Shown here piece by piece: positions 32,916 to 44,600 of a stretch of DNA of 64,000 nucleotides (the first letter of the stretch is position 1; every line of letters starts with the position of its first letter). The notes under the pieces were generated by a model. It was not told where the DNA came from and searched no databases. It saw nothing but the letters and a program-made list of their open reading frames with translations. Both the position numbers and the translations under genes were made by a program. The DNA comes from Lichina pygmaea (lineage: Eukaryota; Ascomycota; Lichinomycetes; Lichinales; Lichinaceae): the NCBI GenBank assembly GCA_963422465.1, contig OY730171.1:4856202-4920201 (forward strand), given 5' to 3'.

Positions 32916-35900
32916 GATAGTCGGAGTTTAGCTTGCAACTGTTCCAGAATCTGCGTTATTTCTCCAGAGATTTCTATAGCATCTTGGTTGCAGGCTTCAC
33001 TTGTGGGTATGATGCTGAGCTGTGGATAGAACCCTTTGTTGGCAAAGAACAGTGACATGCCAGAGGAATCAGACTGGGAGTTGTTCTGTGTGAACTCTAC
33101 CAGAGGAAGCTATTGGACCCAGTCATCTTGGAGATAGTTGACATAGGATCTCAGGTAGTGTTCAAGCTCCTGATTCTCTTGTTCTGTCTGACTATCTGTC
33201 TCTGGGTAGTGTTCTGAGGATAGTCGTAGCATGATGTCAAGATGGGCACAGAGTGCTTTCCAGAATAAGCTGACAAACTGACCTTCTCTGTCTGAGACAA
33301 TACTTCTGGGTAAGCCATGGGTACAGACAACAAACTGGATGAACATCTGGACAAGATGTGAGGTTGTTATCTCAGCACATAGCACAAAGTGGTGTTCTTT
33401 GGTGAGATGGTTATTTTCCAAGCTGCAGTCTGAGAGAGATACTTCTTGACTATGCCTGACACCATCCCTTAGTATCTGTGACACTGTTGCCACTGGATCA
33501 TCTTCAGCAAGGTTGTTATAGGCAGCTTAGATGATGTCTGAAAGAGGTGTAGCATCAGGTTCAGTGTCAACTGGTGCAGTTTCTGAACATCTCAGGATCT
33601 GGATAGGCTTGACTTAAACCTCTGAATGTACAAGATTCTTAGACTTGAGGACAACTTGCTCCATGAAATCTTGACAGGGATCACTGTCTGACAGGAGGTC
33701 TTGGGAACATCAAGTGAGGGTGTTGGCCTTGCACTGACTACCTGGACAATAGCTGATCTTGAAATTGAAGTGTGACAAGAACTCACTCCAACAGGCTTGA
33801 CAGTAGGAAAGATATTTTGACAACATGAAGTACTCCAAGTTCTTGTGATCAGAGATCACTTTGACAGGTTCTGGAGATCCTTCAAGCTCTGCTCACTATT
33901 CTTCAAAGGCACAGACAATTACCAGCAACTTTTTGTTGTAGATCTTGTAGTTGTATTCTGCTGGCAGGTGGCGGCATGACAAGAAGCCAACAGGGTGTAG
34001 AACTCCTTCATGATCTGGCTGTGACAGGACAGCACCAGAGACATAGTCAGAAGTGTCAGTCTCAACAACACACTCCTTCTCCAGATCAAAGTACTGCAGG
34101 ATGGGTGCAGTACTGAACACCTTCTTGATACTTTTAAATAAGCACTACTCTGGGGTTTCCCACTTGAAGGTAACATTCTTCTTGGTCAGAGCTGTGAGCA
34201 GGGATGCAAGCTTGGCAAAGTCTTTGATAAACCAGTGGTAGAAGTTTGCAAAGGTAATAAAGCTCTGCACTTTGTTGAGACTGGCAGGAGACTTCTACTC
34301 CTTGATGGTGTCAGTCTTGGCTGGGTCCATACTCACAGATCTGGGTTGGCTGTCTTCAGTGGTAGACTGAATGATAAGGCCAAGGTACTTGACTTGATAC
34401 ACTTCAAAGTCGCACTTGGAGATGTCAACTTGCAGGCTTACATCTTGTAGTTGACTGAGAACAAGCTTGATGTACTTCCAGTGTTTCTTGAGTGTCTGAC
34501 TGTAGACAAGGATGTCATCCACATAGGCAGTGCCAAAGACGTCAAGGATGTCAGGTCCCAAAACATTATTGATGTAGTTCTGGAATATGCTTGGAGTATT
34601 GGCAAGACCAAAGGGCATGACAAGGTATTTGTAGAGACCTGAGCGTGTACGGAACACAGTCTTCTATTCTTCACCTTCCTTCATCCAGATACAGTTGAAG
34701 GCATCAACAATGTTAAGCTTGGTGTACCACACAGCTTTGCAAAGCTGGTCCAACATCTCCCGGATCAGTGGCAGAGGGTAACAGTTCTTGATAGTGATGG
34801 TGTTGAGTACTCTGTAGTCTACACAGAAACACAATCCACCTTCTGGCTTCTTGACAAAAAGGACTGGTGCAGCAGTAGATGATGAAGATACTCAAATAAA
34901 GCTCTTGTTCAGGTTCTCTGTCAGGTATTTCTTGAGAACTTCAAGTTCTTCTCTGCTTATGCTGTACAGAGGTCTAGAGGGTGCCTGGGTTCCTGGTTCT
35001 ATCTTGATCTTGTGGTTAACTCCTGGGTGTAGAGAAGGAAGCTTGTCAGCGTTATCCTTGCTGAAGATATCCAGGAACTTGTGGTACTGAGCAGGGAGAA
35101 GTGTGGCAGGATCCACACACTTCTTTGGCTTCAACACCTACTTAATGTCTCTCAGAGAAACACTGAACACCTGGTGATCTGGCTTGGCAGCAAGGAGAGA
35201 AAATACAGCAGTATTGATGGGGATTGGTGTGGCAGAAAGAGGCTTGGGATCCTGAGACTTTCCAGCAGATGTCTTAGCTTCAAGATCTAAAGAGATTAGA
35301 TAGCCATTGTTTGACTTGAGGTATGCAGATCAGCAGTGATCTGACTTGAACATGATTGAGGTGTTTGTCCAATCAATGTGTAGCCTGTACTTCTGGAGCC
35401 ATGGCATCCCCAGAATCACATTATAGTGAAGACCAGGAGACACAAAGAGAGAGACTTCCTCCTGGTGCACGCCATGTGCTGTAGTCATGATTATCTTGGC
35501 GAGATGTGTGGTTTGTGACATCTTGCTATCAAATGATCGCAATGTGCGTGGGTAGAGGAGAGGTTCTTGGTGAAGAGATTGCGCAAAGGAAGCACCAATG
35601 CAGCCAAATACTGAACAGCCAGAGTCAATAAGAGCATTGCACTTGAATTTCCCATCTAGGATACAAGGAAGAAACAAGCACTTACTGTCTAATTGCTGGT
35701 CTGGAGACAGATAGTCAACATGGAGATTCTTTTTATGTCCTTGGGCGTGACGATAACCAAGGACTACTTGTTTTCTGACTCTGGAGTAGTCTGAACAGTG
35801 GCAGACCTGGTGGTGGTTGTGGTGGTGGCCATAACAGGCATGCTTTTCACTAGACAGAAGTTTGAGATGTGACCTTGGTTTCCACAGTAGAAGTAGAGAC

Positions 35901-36778
35901 CTTTACTTCAGTGATGTTCTCACTCTTCTGGTGTCAGCATAGAGTGGCTGAGATCCATGGTAGGACTTGGTGGCTGTGGCGTGAAGGCTGGCTGGATGAA
36001 CCCTGGACGCAGAACTGAAGCTCCTGACTGTGGAACTAAGGCTTGGGTGGGAGATGCTTGACATAGACAGTGAGAGTTGGCAGAAGTGGCACACAACTAG
36101 TTGTCCTGCAGCTGGCATTCCTCAACAAGCTTCTGATAGCTGATGTTCTTGAGATTGATGCTGACAAGCTGCTTGGCAAGCTCTTCAGAGACAGCGCATC
36201 AAAGATGGCACTTCAAGGCCTTGTTGTTGAAGCCTGTGCGTGGAGCATACTGATTGAACTCTGTGAAGAACTCAGCAAAGGAACAGTTGGCCTGACGTAA
36301 GGTGATGAGCTTCTTCTGAGCTAGGAACTCTGGGTCTAGGTTAGAGAAGGTGTTCCGGAGATCTTGTACAATGTTGTGCCAGTCAATGTACTGGCCAGCC
36401 GTGATCTTAGCTGAGATGTAGGACTGTGCAGTGCCAGTCGTGCGTGAAAAGACGTACACAATCCACGATGTTTCCGTAGAGTACCAGTCAGTGTTGAGTG
36501 TTATCTTGAGTGACAGTGACATGATGAAGCTCTCAAGCTTCTTATGCGTGATTTCTGTGTTTCCACCATTGCCACTGAAGATCTCTGGGTCAGCATTGTG
36601 TTCGGACTTGGACTTGGGAGTAGTGTTAGTAGCTTGAATTTGTATGAACTCTGCAAACATGTTGTGAAGGAACTTGTTATTTCCAGCAACTGGCATAGCT
36701 TGGTCTGGTTGTTGAGACATGACAAGGACGTGAACGTGGCTTGGTGAAGTGTGTTATGGTTGGGTAGGTCTTTCGTAG

Positions 36779-37045
36779 TGTGACAAGGCAATAGCAGAGC
36801 AGAACTCAAGCCTAACTGATTCGGTAACCTTGACCTGACTTGGCTTGAGACTTGAGACTTGGATTGATGTACAAGACAAAAAACAAGGAAGGAAAAGAGA
36901 AAAGAAGAAGAGAAGAAGCTGGGGGAGCAGGAGAAGTTCTTATAGGCAGGGGATACAGTGGAGCAAACAGGCAACAGTGCAGATGGAACTTCCCGGCAAG
37001 GTGTGTGACTTGTGCCAGATATGCAACTGGGCCAGAACTGTGACA
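36779..37045 (-). repeat. 5' LTR of Gypsy C
   Basis: The 267-bp partner of 25,545-25,811, upstream of gag on the minus strand. Confidence 0.9.
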
Positions 37046-37880
37046 GTCTGTTCTTGGGGCAGTGTTATTCAGTGGAATGCTGTCTTGATCTTGGGTATCA
37101 AGTCTTGACTGTCAAGCCAAGCTGACAAGGCTGACACACTGGGCAGCAAGTGGGGCATCTGATTCTTGCACCTGGTCTAGATTCATGTGTCATGTTGTAT
37201 GTTGCCTGTAGTTTCAGCTGTAGCTGCATAATTGATGTAAGCAATAGTATGAAGTCTGCATACAGACAAGCAAGTTTCAAAGACTAGGTATGCCTGGTAT
37301 TGTTCTTTTCATATCACTGATGCAGTGTCACGTGAGCTGCAGATACTTGTACATACGTCCTCCATCCATACGGTACTGTTACGGTCACGTGGTATGTCGT
37401 GTCGGGAGGGACGCTGACAAAGCAGACGCGGAGGAGCGTTTTTCCGGGAAAGAGACGTCACCCGCAAGAGCGAGCCATTTCGCTTTTTCGATACGTAAGA
37501 TCGTGGGATTCCGAAAGCCGACAACCGGTCGACTACGAAGTTGCTGACAGCTTACGACCGGTCAACTGAGATTGGTCCGTCTAACTAGATCCTGGGAGCG
37601 ACCACGAAAAAGAGGAAGACTCTGCAGGCTAGTCACACGCCCGCATACAACAACCTAGCCGTCGCTCCGGGGGAGACTGCTCCCTGCACCCCTGCAAATC
37701 CTGGGGCGACTCTCTGTCGAGTCCCCGGCCGACAGATTCTCTCTGTTCTCTAGGAATCTAGGACGCTAACGGAGCTCTGTTGACGTGGTCTAGAGCTCTT
37801 TGGTGATGCCCTGCCGTAGATCCTAGCCCCATCGGAGTTATGTCCTAGAGTAGCAGTCCTATCTCGTCACCCTATGCCTA
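37046..37880. other. No gene seen; base-composition switch
   Basis: The first ~300 bp are CpG-poor like the repeats to the left. From about 37,370 CG dinucleotides become frequent. I recognise no coding frame or repeat family here. Confidence 0.5.
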
Positions 37881-37891
37881 TTGTAGACCAC

Positions 37892-38019
37892 GGGGCGGCA
37901 TGGTGTAGCGGGAAGCTGGTGAGAGTTTCCCACTACGTGGCACCCATGACCCGGAACTAGTGGTGTCAGGCCTGGAGAACCTGACTAAACTAGTCGTCAG
38001 TTCGAATCTGACCCACCCC
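37892..38019 (+). promoter_or_regulatory. tRNA-like internal Pol III promoter of the SINE
   Basis: A-box-like TGGTGTAGCGGG is at 37,901-37,912 and B-box-like GTTCGAATCTG at 38,000-38,010. The T arm GTCAG-TTCGAAT-CTGAC is perfect. 5' GGGGCGG can pair with 3' CCACCCC (one mismatch). The A-to-B distance (about 90 nt) is long for a tRNA without an intron, so this is a tRNA-derived head rather than a clear functional tRNA gene; the source tRNA cannot be named. Confidence 0.7.
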
Positions 38020-38323
38020 ACATTCTGCCACAAAAACCCCCGAGATTCGTAGAACTTGTCTAAGATGTACTCCTCGCAAGATGTATGAAAACCCCCAAGA
38101 AATAGCTCACCCAATATCCGTCAAGATCCACAAAACCCTCATTACTGTGATTTTCCTATTTCCCCTACAGGATTTGGGGTTTTCCCACAGTACATACACT
38201 ACAAACCACAGGGTGTACAGTAAATGCGTGAGGTCCCCGAGTCAAGTCTACCAGAGACAAAAATCCTTCAAGAAGTTCTGCATGGCTTAACAGCCAAAGC
38301 AGTGTAAGAATCAAATAAAAAAA
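37892..38323 (+). mobile_element. SINE with tRNA-like head and LINE-derived 3' tail
   Basis: The 432-bp unit is flanked by an 11-bp duplication with one mismatch (TTGTAGACCAC at 37,881-37,891, TTGTAGGCCAC at 38,324-38,334). The head (37,892-38,019) has Pol III A- and B-box sequences and a nearly complete acceptor stem. The body is unrelated to anything else in the window. The last ~75 bp (AAGTTCTGCATGGC.., CAGTGTAAGAATCAAATAAA) match the LINE 3' end, as at 3,915-3,960 and 12,735-12,790, including the AATAAA-type tail. SINEs that share a 3' end with a LINE are mobilised by that LINE's ORF2 protein; that link is inferred here from the shared tail plus target duplication. Confidence 0.85.
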
Positions 38324-38334
38324 TTGTAGGCCAC

Positions 38335-38625
38335 ATCCGCCGAGTCCCTAGCGTCTTTTTCTTGTGTGCGTGTGCAACTCCGCGTAAGAATTAGCTGTAA
38401 CCCCGAGATACCCCCATGCTCCAAACCTGGGGCGTACGTGTATGTTCATACGTACGCTACACCCATACCAGTACGGTACAGGTGAGACGCTGCTGGGCTG
38501 CTCAGTCTGCAGCTGTGTATAGTAAGTGCCTACGGCGTCTGTCCTCGACCAAGCCAAAAGCCCTGCACCATCATACACCCCGATGGCTTCCCCCCCCCCC
38601 TAGGTAGGCACACACACTTCCCTGA
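38335..38625. other. No gene seen
   Basis: Contains TACGTA-type palindromes (around 38,430-38,460) and a run of 11 C at 38,590-38,600. Confidence 0.5.
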
Positions 38626-38630
38626 GTAAC

Positions 38631-38786
38631 TGTCAGGAGCTAGTTGCCCGACTGGGCGCTTGGTCAGTTAGATCCTGGCTAGACAGGCGGCTATCGCTAG
38701 TACGGAAATGTCGGGCACTAAGCCCAGACAGAGTAGTCTTTTGGCTCGGTTCCGCTCTAGCCTACTCCGTACGGCTGCGCCCGACA
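38631..38786 (+). mobile_element. Short solo LTR, TGTCAGGAGC family, copy 3
   Basis: The 156-bp sequence starts TGTCAGGAGCTAGTTGCC and ends CGCCCGACA, with a perfect 5-bp duplication GTAAC at 38,626-38,630 and 38,787-38,791. It keeps CG at sites that read CA or TG in the two copies in the repeat compartment, so it is the least decayed of the three. Confidence 0.87.
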
Positions 38787-38791
38787 GTAAC

Positions 38792-39714
38792 CCACATACG
38801 TAAAGCACGGCTTCATTGAATCTGGCCACACCACTCCTGTCAAGACTCTTCACACAGTGTAAATTTCTTGGTCACACCTTTTGCCAGCTGCATCTTGTGT
38901 CTGGCTCTACATCTGTCAGGATGTACAGATTAGCTAATAACACCTCGGCAGCTGCCAAGACGTCCTACGTACATACGAATCGTTGTCGACCCCAGTGGAG
39001 CTTGCGCTCAAGCATCGGGTGCAGCCCAACAGCTTCACCTCTAACGAAGCCGTGGCGAATCATCAGCTGTGACGAAGACACAGCACGCCCGAGTTGTGGC
39101 GGGGCAAGCACAACTGCTAGCTCTACAGCGTTGTGAGGCTCACCCAGCCACATCACGCCTCGTGCAAGGCTGAGAAATAATTCCGCGGAAGATAGCTACG
39201 CACCGTACGTTACGTACGGCAGCTCGACTACAGTACCTAGCCACAACCTCTCCGCCACCTGAGAGGCCTGGGACCTGGCGAAGCGCTTGCTTCGGGGGCA
39301 GAGCTTCAGCGATACCGTGTCGTATGCACTGCCGAAACTGTCGACTAGCAGTGCCTCAAGGACACAGTTCTCAGGACCGAGTCGCCGCCGTCTGCCACTC
39401 TCTGCGTCGATGGCACGATACAAGGCTTCTTCTTGCCCTGTTGCAGTTCTCTTCGACGACAGTATCATCGATCAAAAGTACTCTTCGTACTTGATATGAT
39501 CCTTTCTTTCTTATCGTACTGTACATGGCTGTAAGAAAAAAAACATTGCGCCACCCTCCCCTCCGCTCCCCTCCGCTCCCCTCCCCGATGTTGGAATCTC
39601 AACAAAATGCCCCGGGCATAGCCGGAGTTGCTATGCTACACCATGCTACCCCCATGCCCCACCCTGCTCCACCCACGAATGCCACGTACAAGACTGAGTG
39701 GCAGAGCCATCCTG
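38792..39714. other. No gene seen
   Basis: CpG-rich sequence with short frames on both strands, none recognisable. A small C-rich tandem (CCTCCGCTCC units) is at about 39,550-39,590. Confidence 0.4.
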
Positions 39715-39717
39715 CTA

Positions 39718-40280
39718 ACCTAGTCGGCGACCGTCGATGCCGCTGCTGCTCTGATCGGCAGCCCGCTCTCGATGCCGAAAGGTGACTTGATCGTCCGGAT
39801 CGAGTGGATTCCAGGGCTCCTGGTTTCGGGTCTGTGATCTCCAAGCCTGCAAAGCGTAGGTGTGCCGCCCCGCATGAGCGGTGTTCCCCGTGGCCGTCTC
39901 GACCGCGATGAAGGGCTGCGGCCGACTCTGTGGCACATCATAGCCGCACTCTCTCGTTTCTCGCACTTGGAAAGAGAAGCCGCCGCTGGAATCTCCGATG
40001 GCCTGGAATGGCCGTTCTTCCACTCCCTGCTGGAGCCATCGGTCCAAGGAGTAGGGGTGCCCTGCTGCGGAAGGACGTGCCTCGGTCGTCGACTGGCTTT
40101 GGGCGTGGAAGACTGGGTGTGAAGCGGTCCCAGCCACGAACGAAGACGTTGGGGTCTCGTATGTCGTCGACGACCTGGAATATAGGCTGTCCCCACCGGA
40201 ACGACGGGCCTAGTCGCGACTTGGCGTCAATTCTCTCGGCCGAAGAAGGCGGCACAAAACGGTCTGATGACGTTGACACT
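39718..40280 (-). CDS. Possible hypothetical gene (uncertain structure)
   Basis: On the minus strand a ~140-codon frame ending at a TAG near 39,718 has codon use with strong G/C at third positions and contains YSLDRWLQQGVEERPFQA and NQEPWNPLDPDDQVTF. It has no ATG of its own, so it would need an upstream exon; an intron ending TATATTCCAG (about 40,178-40,187) is possible. The pieces DRW-x-x-QG and PWN faintly recall TVDRWVDQG and DPWNAF in the predicted protein at 47,203-48,186, but I would not claim homology. It could equally be a decayed gene. Confidence 0.25.
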
Positions 40281-41561
40281 CACCACGCGGGCTTCTGGCC
40301 ATATCCGTCCCTCACTCTGACCGCAGCTGGGCGTGCTTGCGTTCGGCATCTCGTGGCGTTATGGTCTCGAGGTGCACTCCTTATCGAGGTCCAAGCAAGA
40401 AGGACAAGAACCGCGTCGGGGCGCTCAGGCTGACGTAGTGTGGCAGTCTATACACTGTTCACCATCGACTCGGAGGGGTGTCTGGCATGGCAATAACGTG
40501 CGGCAAGCAGACTGCGATGGCAACGAGAGATGGAGGGCGTGTCGGTCTATATACCGCTTGCCAGCGTCGAGAGCCCAGATGAAGGTGTCCAGCCCCAGCA
40601 TCGCCAACCCACAGCTGAAGGTGGTATGTTGCCAGCCTCACCTACCCTCACCGCGCCTCGACATGGCGCTGCACGGACGAGAGACCGGCGCAGAGGCCTC
40701 TCCCGGCGCAGGCTTGACCTCGATGCCGACCTTCGCTAAGGTATCCTCTCCTGAGAACGCACCTGGGCTGGAAGAAGGCTGGAGATGCGCATGTGAGCCC
40801 CAGCAGGTTCGTGTACCCTCCAGCTTGATACTGCTGCTGTCTACAGCTACTCCTGCAGTTAGCGTAGCGATGATACGACGCGGCTGTTGGGAGTGACTGA
40901 CGTGCGATGCTCCAGCGCCACAAATATCCACGACGACGACGGGGGACCCAATCAGGCTCGCCTCTCGACGCTCCTCCCGATATCCCCCGAGCAGCGGGGC
41001 TGAAACATCCGGTGTGCTGGGGTGTGCTGAGGTGTCCTGAGGTGGAGCCTCACTCTAGCGTGGGCAGAACATGGCTCATGAGGTGGAGGGCGCAGGGACC
41101 ACTGCACATACTCTGCCAGCGATGTAGTTTGCGGTGCAGTGCAGCTAGCAGTGGGATGAAGGTGATTGCAGTATGGCTGTCAACATCATCACCATCGGCC
41201 GGGCTCCCTCGAAGATGAGGGATTAAACCATGCTCCCCTTGACTCGAGGCGTGACACTTGGGGCAACGCAAGAGATTCAGCCAACGGACTCTTCCCATAC
41301 AGTTGGCAGCTCGGCTTGGCCGGATTGACGCTGTCAATGGCTCGGTTCAAAGACCTTGCCTTTCTTGGTGTGAAGGCCCGGCACGGGAATAGACTGGGGT
41401 TCGAGCCATCCTGAAGTCAACCCCAACTGACGTGACCAACTACGTATGATGTTTATCGATAACGAGAAGCTTCGTGCACGTAAGCACGGCTCGGCCACAT
41501 CACGACACGATCACGTTCCATCCAGCTTCTAGGGCTTCTCATCATAGCCGTACTTTTAGAC

Positions 41562-41640
41562 TACCAGTGCCGAGGAGGTACTCCCGTACCAGCCACTCTC
41601 TCGCAAGCTCGGTCAGGACACAAACTCCTCGGCACGGGTA
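41562..41640. repeat. 79-bp hairpin element with 16-bp inverted ends
   Basis: Ends TACCAGTGCCGAGGAG (41,562-41,577) and CTCCTCGGCACGGGTA (41,625-41,640) are inverted repeats with one mismatch. Related ends occur at 46,314-46,574. Confidence 0.6.
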
Positions 41641-44600
41641 CGTATCCGACGTGGAGGTACGTACAGAACATACCGAGAGCGATCGTGTAGCTGACGGGGA
41701 CAAGGCCTTACCGTACAGTACAGTACATAGAAAGTGTCTGCCTAAGTGGCAAACATATTTGTCTTGGCGAGAACCACTGTCACAAGGTTTCTTCTCTTTT
41801 GCCGACATCACTAGGGAGGGGGAAGGGGGGAGAGAGAGGGGGAGGGGGAGGGAGACAGGGGGAAGGAGAAAGAAGGGAACCACTGGGGGCCGTAGCTTCA
41901 CCTTTGACGAACGCACAGACTGAATATAGTTTGACAGATCACCGAACAGCCTGATCACAGCTTCGGCATAGACCTTAATTAGAATAGCGTTACCAATCTT
42001 GTCATTACCGGTATACCTACAGTTCTAACATACATAGTTGCCTTGTTGCCTCAAGCCGGCCAAGAACCATTTATAGAAAAGTTCCGTGGCTCGTGCGTCG
42101 ACTTGATCGCCAAAATCGGAAACCCTCGTGGTACAAGTGCAGTCTTGGGGTCTCCCCCCATGTTCTACAGTGACTCGACAGGATAGCGCCGGTGAGACAC
42201 TGCAGGGAAAAGTTTTTTACTTCCTAGCCTAGCTTTATAGATGACCAAGCATAGTCTAGTTACACTAGTGCTAGAATACTGTAGGAATTCAATCAATCAA
42301 TCAACAGTGTCGGGGGGGGTTTTCCTTTCTTCCAAGGCAGAATTTCTAAGCACCTGTCAGGCATCTTTCGTATTCACAGCCACGTCTAGTGGAGCACAGA
42401 CTCCAAGTCTCTCAGGTCTCTGATGACGAGTTCAAGAGCACGACATGGCTGATGGTGTTTGGAGTTGCAGCCAAGGCATGCGCACGGAGCGTACAGAGCG
42501 CACGTGCCTCGTACTTGACTGTCATGGACTCGGCTGAGAGCTCAGCTGGCCACATACCTGTGGTGAGAGCTAGAACCCTTCTCGGGAGCAGAGTACGAGC
42601 TTGTGGCACAGGTGGCTGTGTTGAGGTGCCGAGTGCTAATTACCTACTCGTAAGCACACGATCTTCCTCCGCGAAAAAGTCTTCATCGTGATTACGATGA
42701 ACCGTGTACAAGTGCTGCAAGCAGCCTGGCGAACATGACCAATTGACCCGTTGCGGGATCCCTTCAGCTCTGCGATGGATTTGGGTGGCCGGCTTTCTCG
42801 GTTGAGCTTGTGGATACCGTACCCTATCGCCTTGCAGAATCTGCCTTGTCGTCAGTTCCAAGATGGGCAGAGCTCATTGTGCTACTACACAGGAACGGAT
42901 GGCTGGTTGACAGCCATCCCATGTGCTGTGCCATGCAGGCACAATGCAGAGGATACACCATTGGTTGTGACAACACGTGGCATGATAAAAGTATCTGCAA
43001 TGCTATGCAATGCGCAAGGCCAGCGCGACGGTGTTATGGAAACGACCCACGCTCCCACCGTGACGTCACCCGCTTTGAAGCAAAGAAGACCACACAACAA
43101 AGACAGACGGCCCGATGCAAAGGAAAAAGGTCAACTTGTTGCCATGCAGCACCTCCTATAAGACCAGGCAGGCCAGCCGCTTCTCTTTCATACAGATCTG
43201 GGGAGGCTGTCTTCCATCGGTGTTGCCCCGCAATGTTGTTTGGGTGGCACCTCGACCACGTGGGTTTCAAGGTCTGTCGATGGGCTCTGATCGGGCCACA
43301 TGTTCGTGTTGTACCAGTTTCCGCTCATGGTACCGTGATCCTGTGCGAACGATCAGCGAAAGAATACTCTAAGATGCCCTTGACGGGTATGACAGACATT
43401 GATCGTGCCAGGCTGCTCTTGCATCCAGCTACCGGTGTAAGAGACATCCAAAGTCTCTTGTGCTTTCCTTGTGGCGGCGTCGGACAAATGACTCTTCTCG
43501 ACCGAGTCCGTCGCTCCCGAGAGGTTCGTCGTCTTTTTATTGGCCTGACGAGATGACTATTGGGCAGATTTGTCTTAGCACTGTTGTGGACAGGGACGGC
43601 GTGACAGACTACAAGGAGCATACCTGAGCGGGCTCGATGAGCGGTCCACATGGCGTCGGGCCGCCCTCCTGTCTCTGCCTTCTCTTCGGATTTGGTGTGG
43701 ACATCCTGAAATGTGCCTACGAGGCCCCGAACGCTGAAGCCTGTCTGTGCGGTGTGCGAGCTGTGGACGAAAGTCCAGCGATGAGGCTGACGACGACGAC
43801 GATGAAGAACAAGAAGGAGGAGAAGATATGGGCGTTGTAACTCGGACAGTGAGCGGAACCAGCACCCCTTTAAGTTGGGAGACCACTTCTGCTCTCACTA
43901 CCTGTATCTGGCCGCTGACCTTCAGCAACGCAGGAGATGGCCGAGAGAGCCTTACCATGCACTCGTCACTGCTCTGATTTGCGCGGCTGAAGCACTCAAG
44001 ATCGTCGAAACCATGGTTCGATTCGATCTATATTCGGTTTTCCACAAGACGGAAACATCTCTCACGGCCCAAAGATAATCACGCGGGTTTAAACAGCCTT
44101 ACCATTACCCACACGCAGTCCTGAAATTTCTCTCATCTACAGAGCCTTTCATCTCTCTGAAACACACACATATGCAGGACGCATTGACTACTACGTACCA
44201 TCTTATTCGAGCAGTGATACAAATATACCACATGCTTATGTGACCCTGCAGGCTGCCGTACGGCTCCTTGTGGAAGGCCTGCATTTTCTTCACCAATTCT
44301 GGGTTGGCTGGTCCGACTGCCAACGTATGACATATCTTACTCGAGCGGCTATAAAGCAGGATGCCGCTACTGCAAACTCCGGGGCTAGTCAAAGCGCTCT
44401 GGCATCACGATGTCGGAGGTGTTGGGTCGAGTTTTCGGTCTAGCTTATCCAGTTGCGTAGGGAAGTCACATTACGCGTACCGCTACTCAACCATGTCAAC
44501 TTGCCGGAGAAGAACGAGGGTCTGCCGCTGTCTGGAGCGGCACGATACCGTCGGCAAGACGCACGTGGCATATTGGTACTTTGTACTTTCTTTTCTCGTC

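Larger units (their letters stand above)
25545..37045 (-). mobile_element. Gypsy C: Ty3/Gypsy chromovirus, interrupted by Gypsy B
   Basis: LTRs of 267 bp (TGTGACAAGG...CTGTGACA) lie at 25,545-25,811 and 36,779-37,045; they differ at about 8 sites (about 3%), all transitions. Internal parts on the minus strand, right to left: gag (from about 36,720), protease (about 35,680-35,330, with CNALIDSGCSVFG), RT (about 35,140-34,300, with AYVDDILVYS), RNase H (about 34,120-33,900), integrase (about 33,500 to 32,921, continuing left of the nested insertion) and a chromodomain near the left end (about 26,090-25,840). The element is heavily broken. The flanks show no matching target duplication. Confidence 0.88.

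Noticed and set aside
37892-38019. Functional tRNA gene
   Set aside because: A/B boxes and T arm are good, but the A-to-B spacing is long, I cannot place an anticodon loop, and the unit continues into a body and LINE-like tail inside a target duplication.
42810-43556. 248-codon open frame
   Set aside because: Composition is Cys/Arg-rich and unlike a fungal protein; overlapping frames are equally open; no motif.
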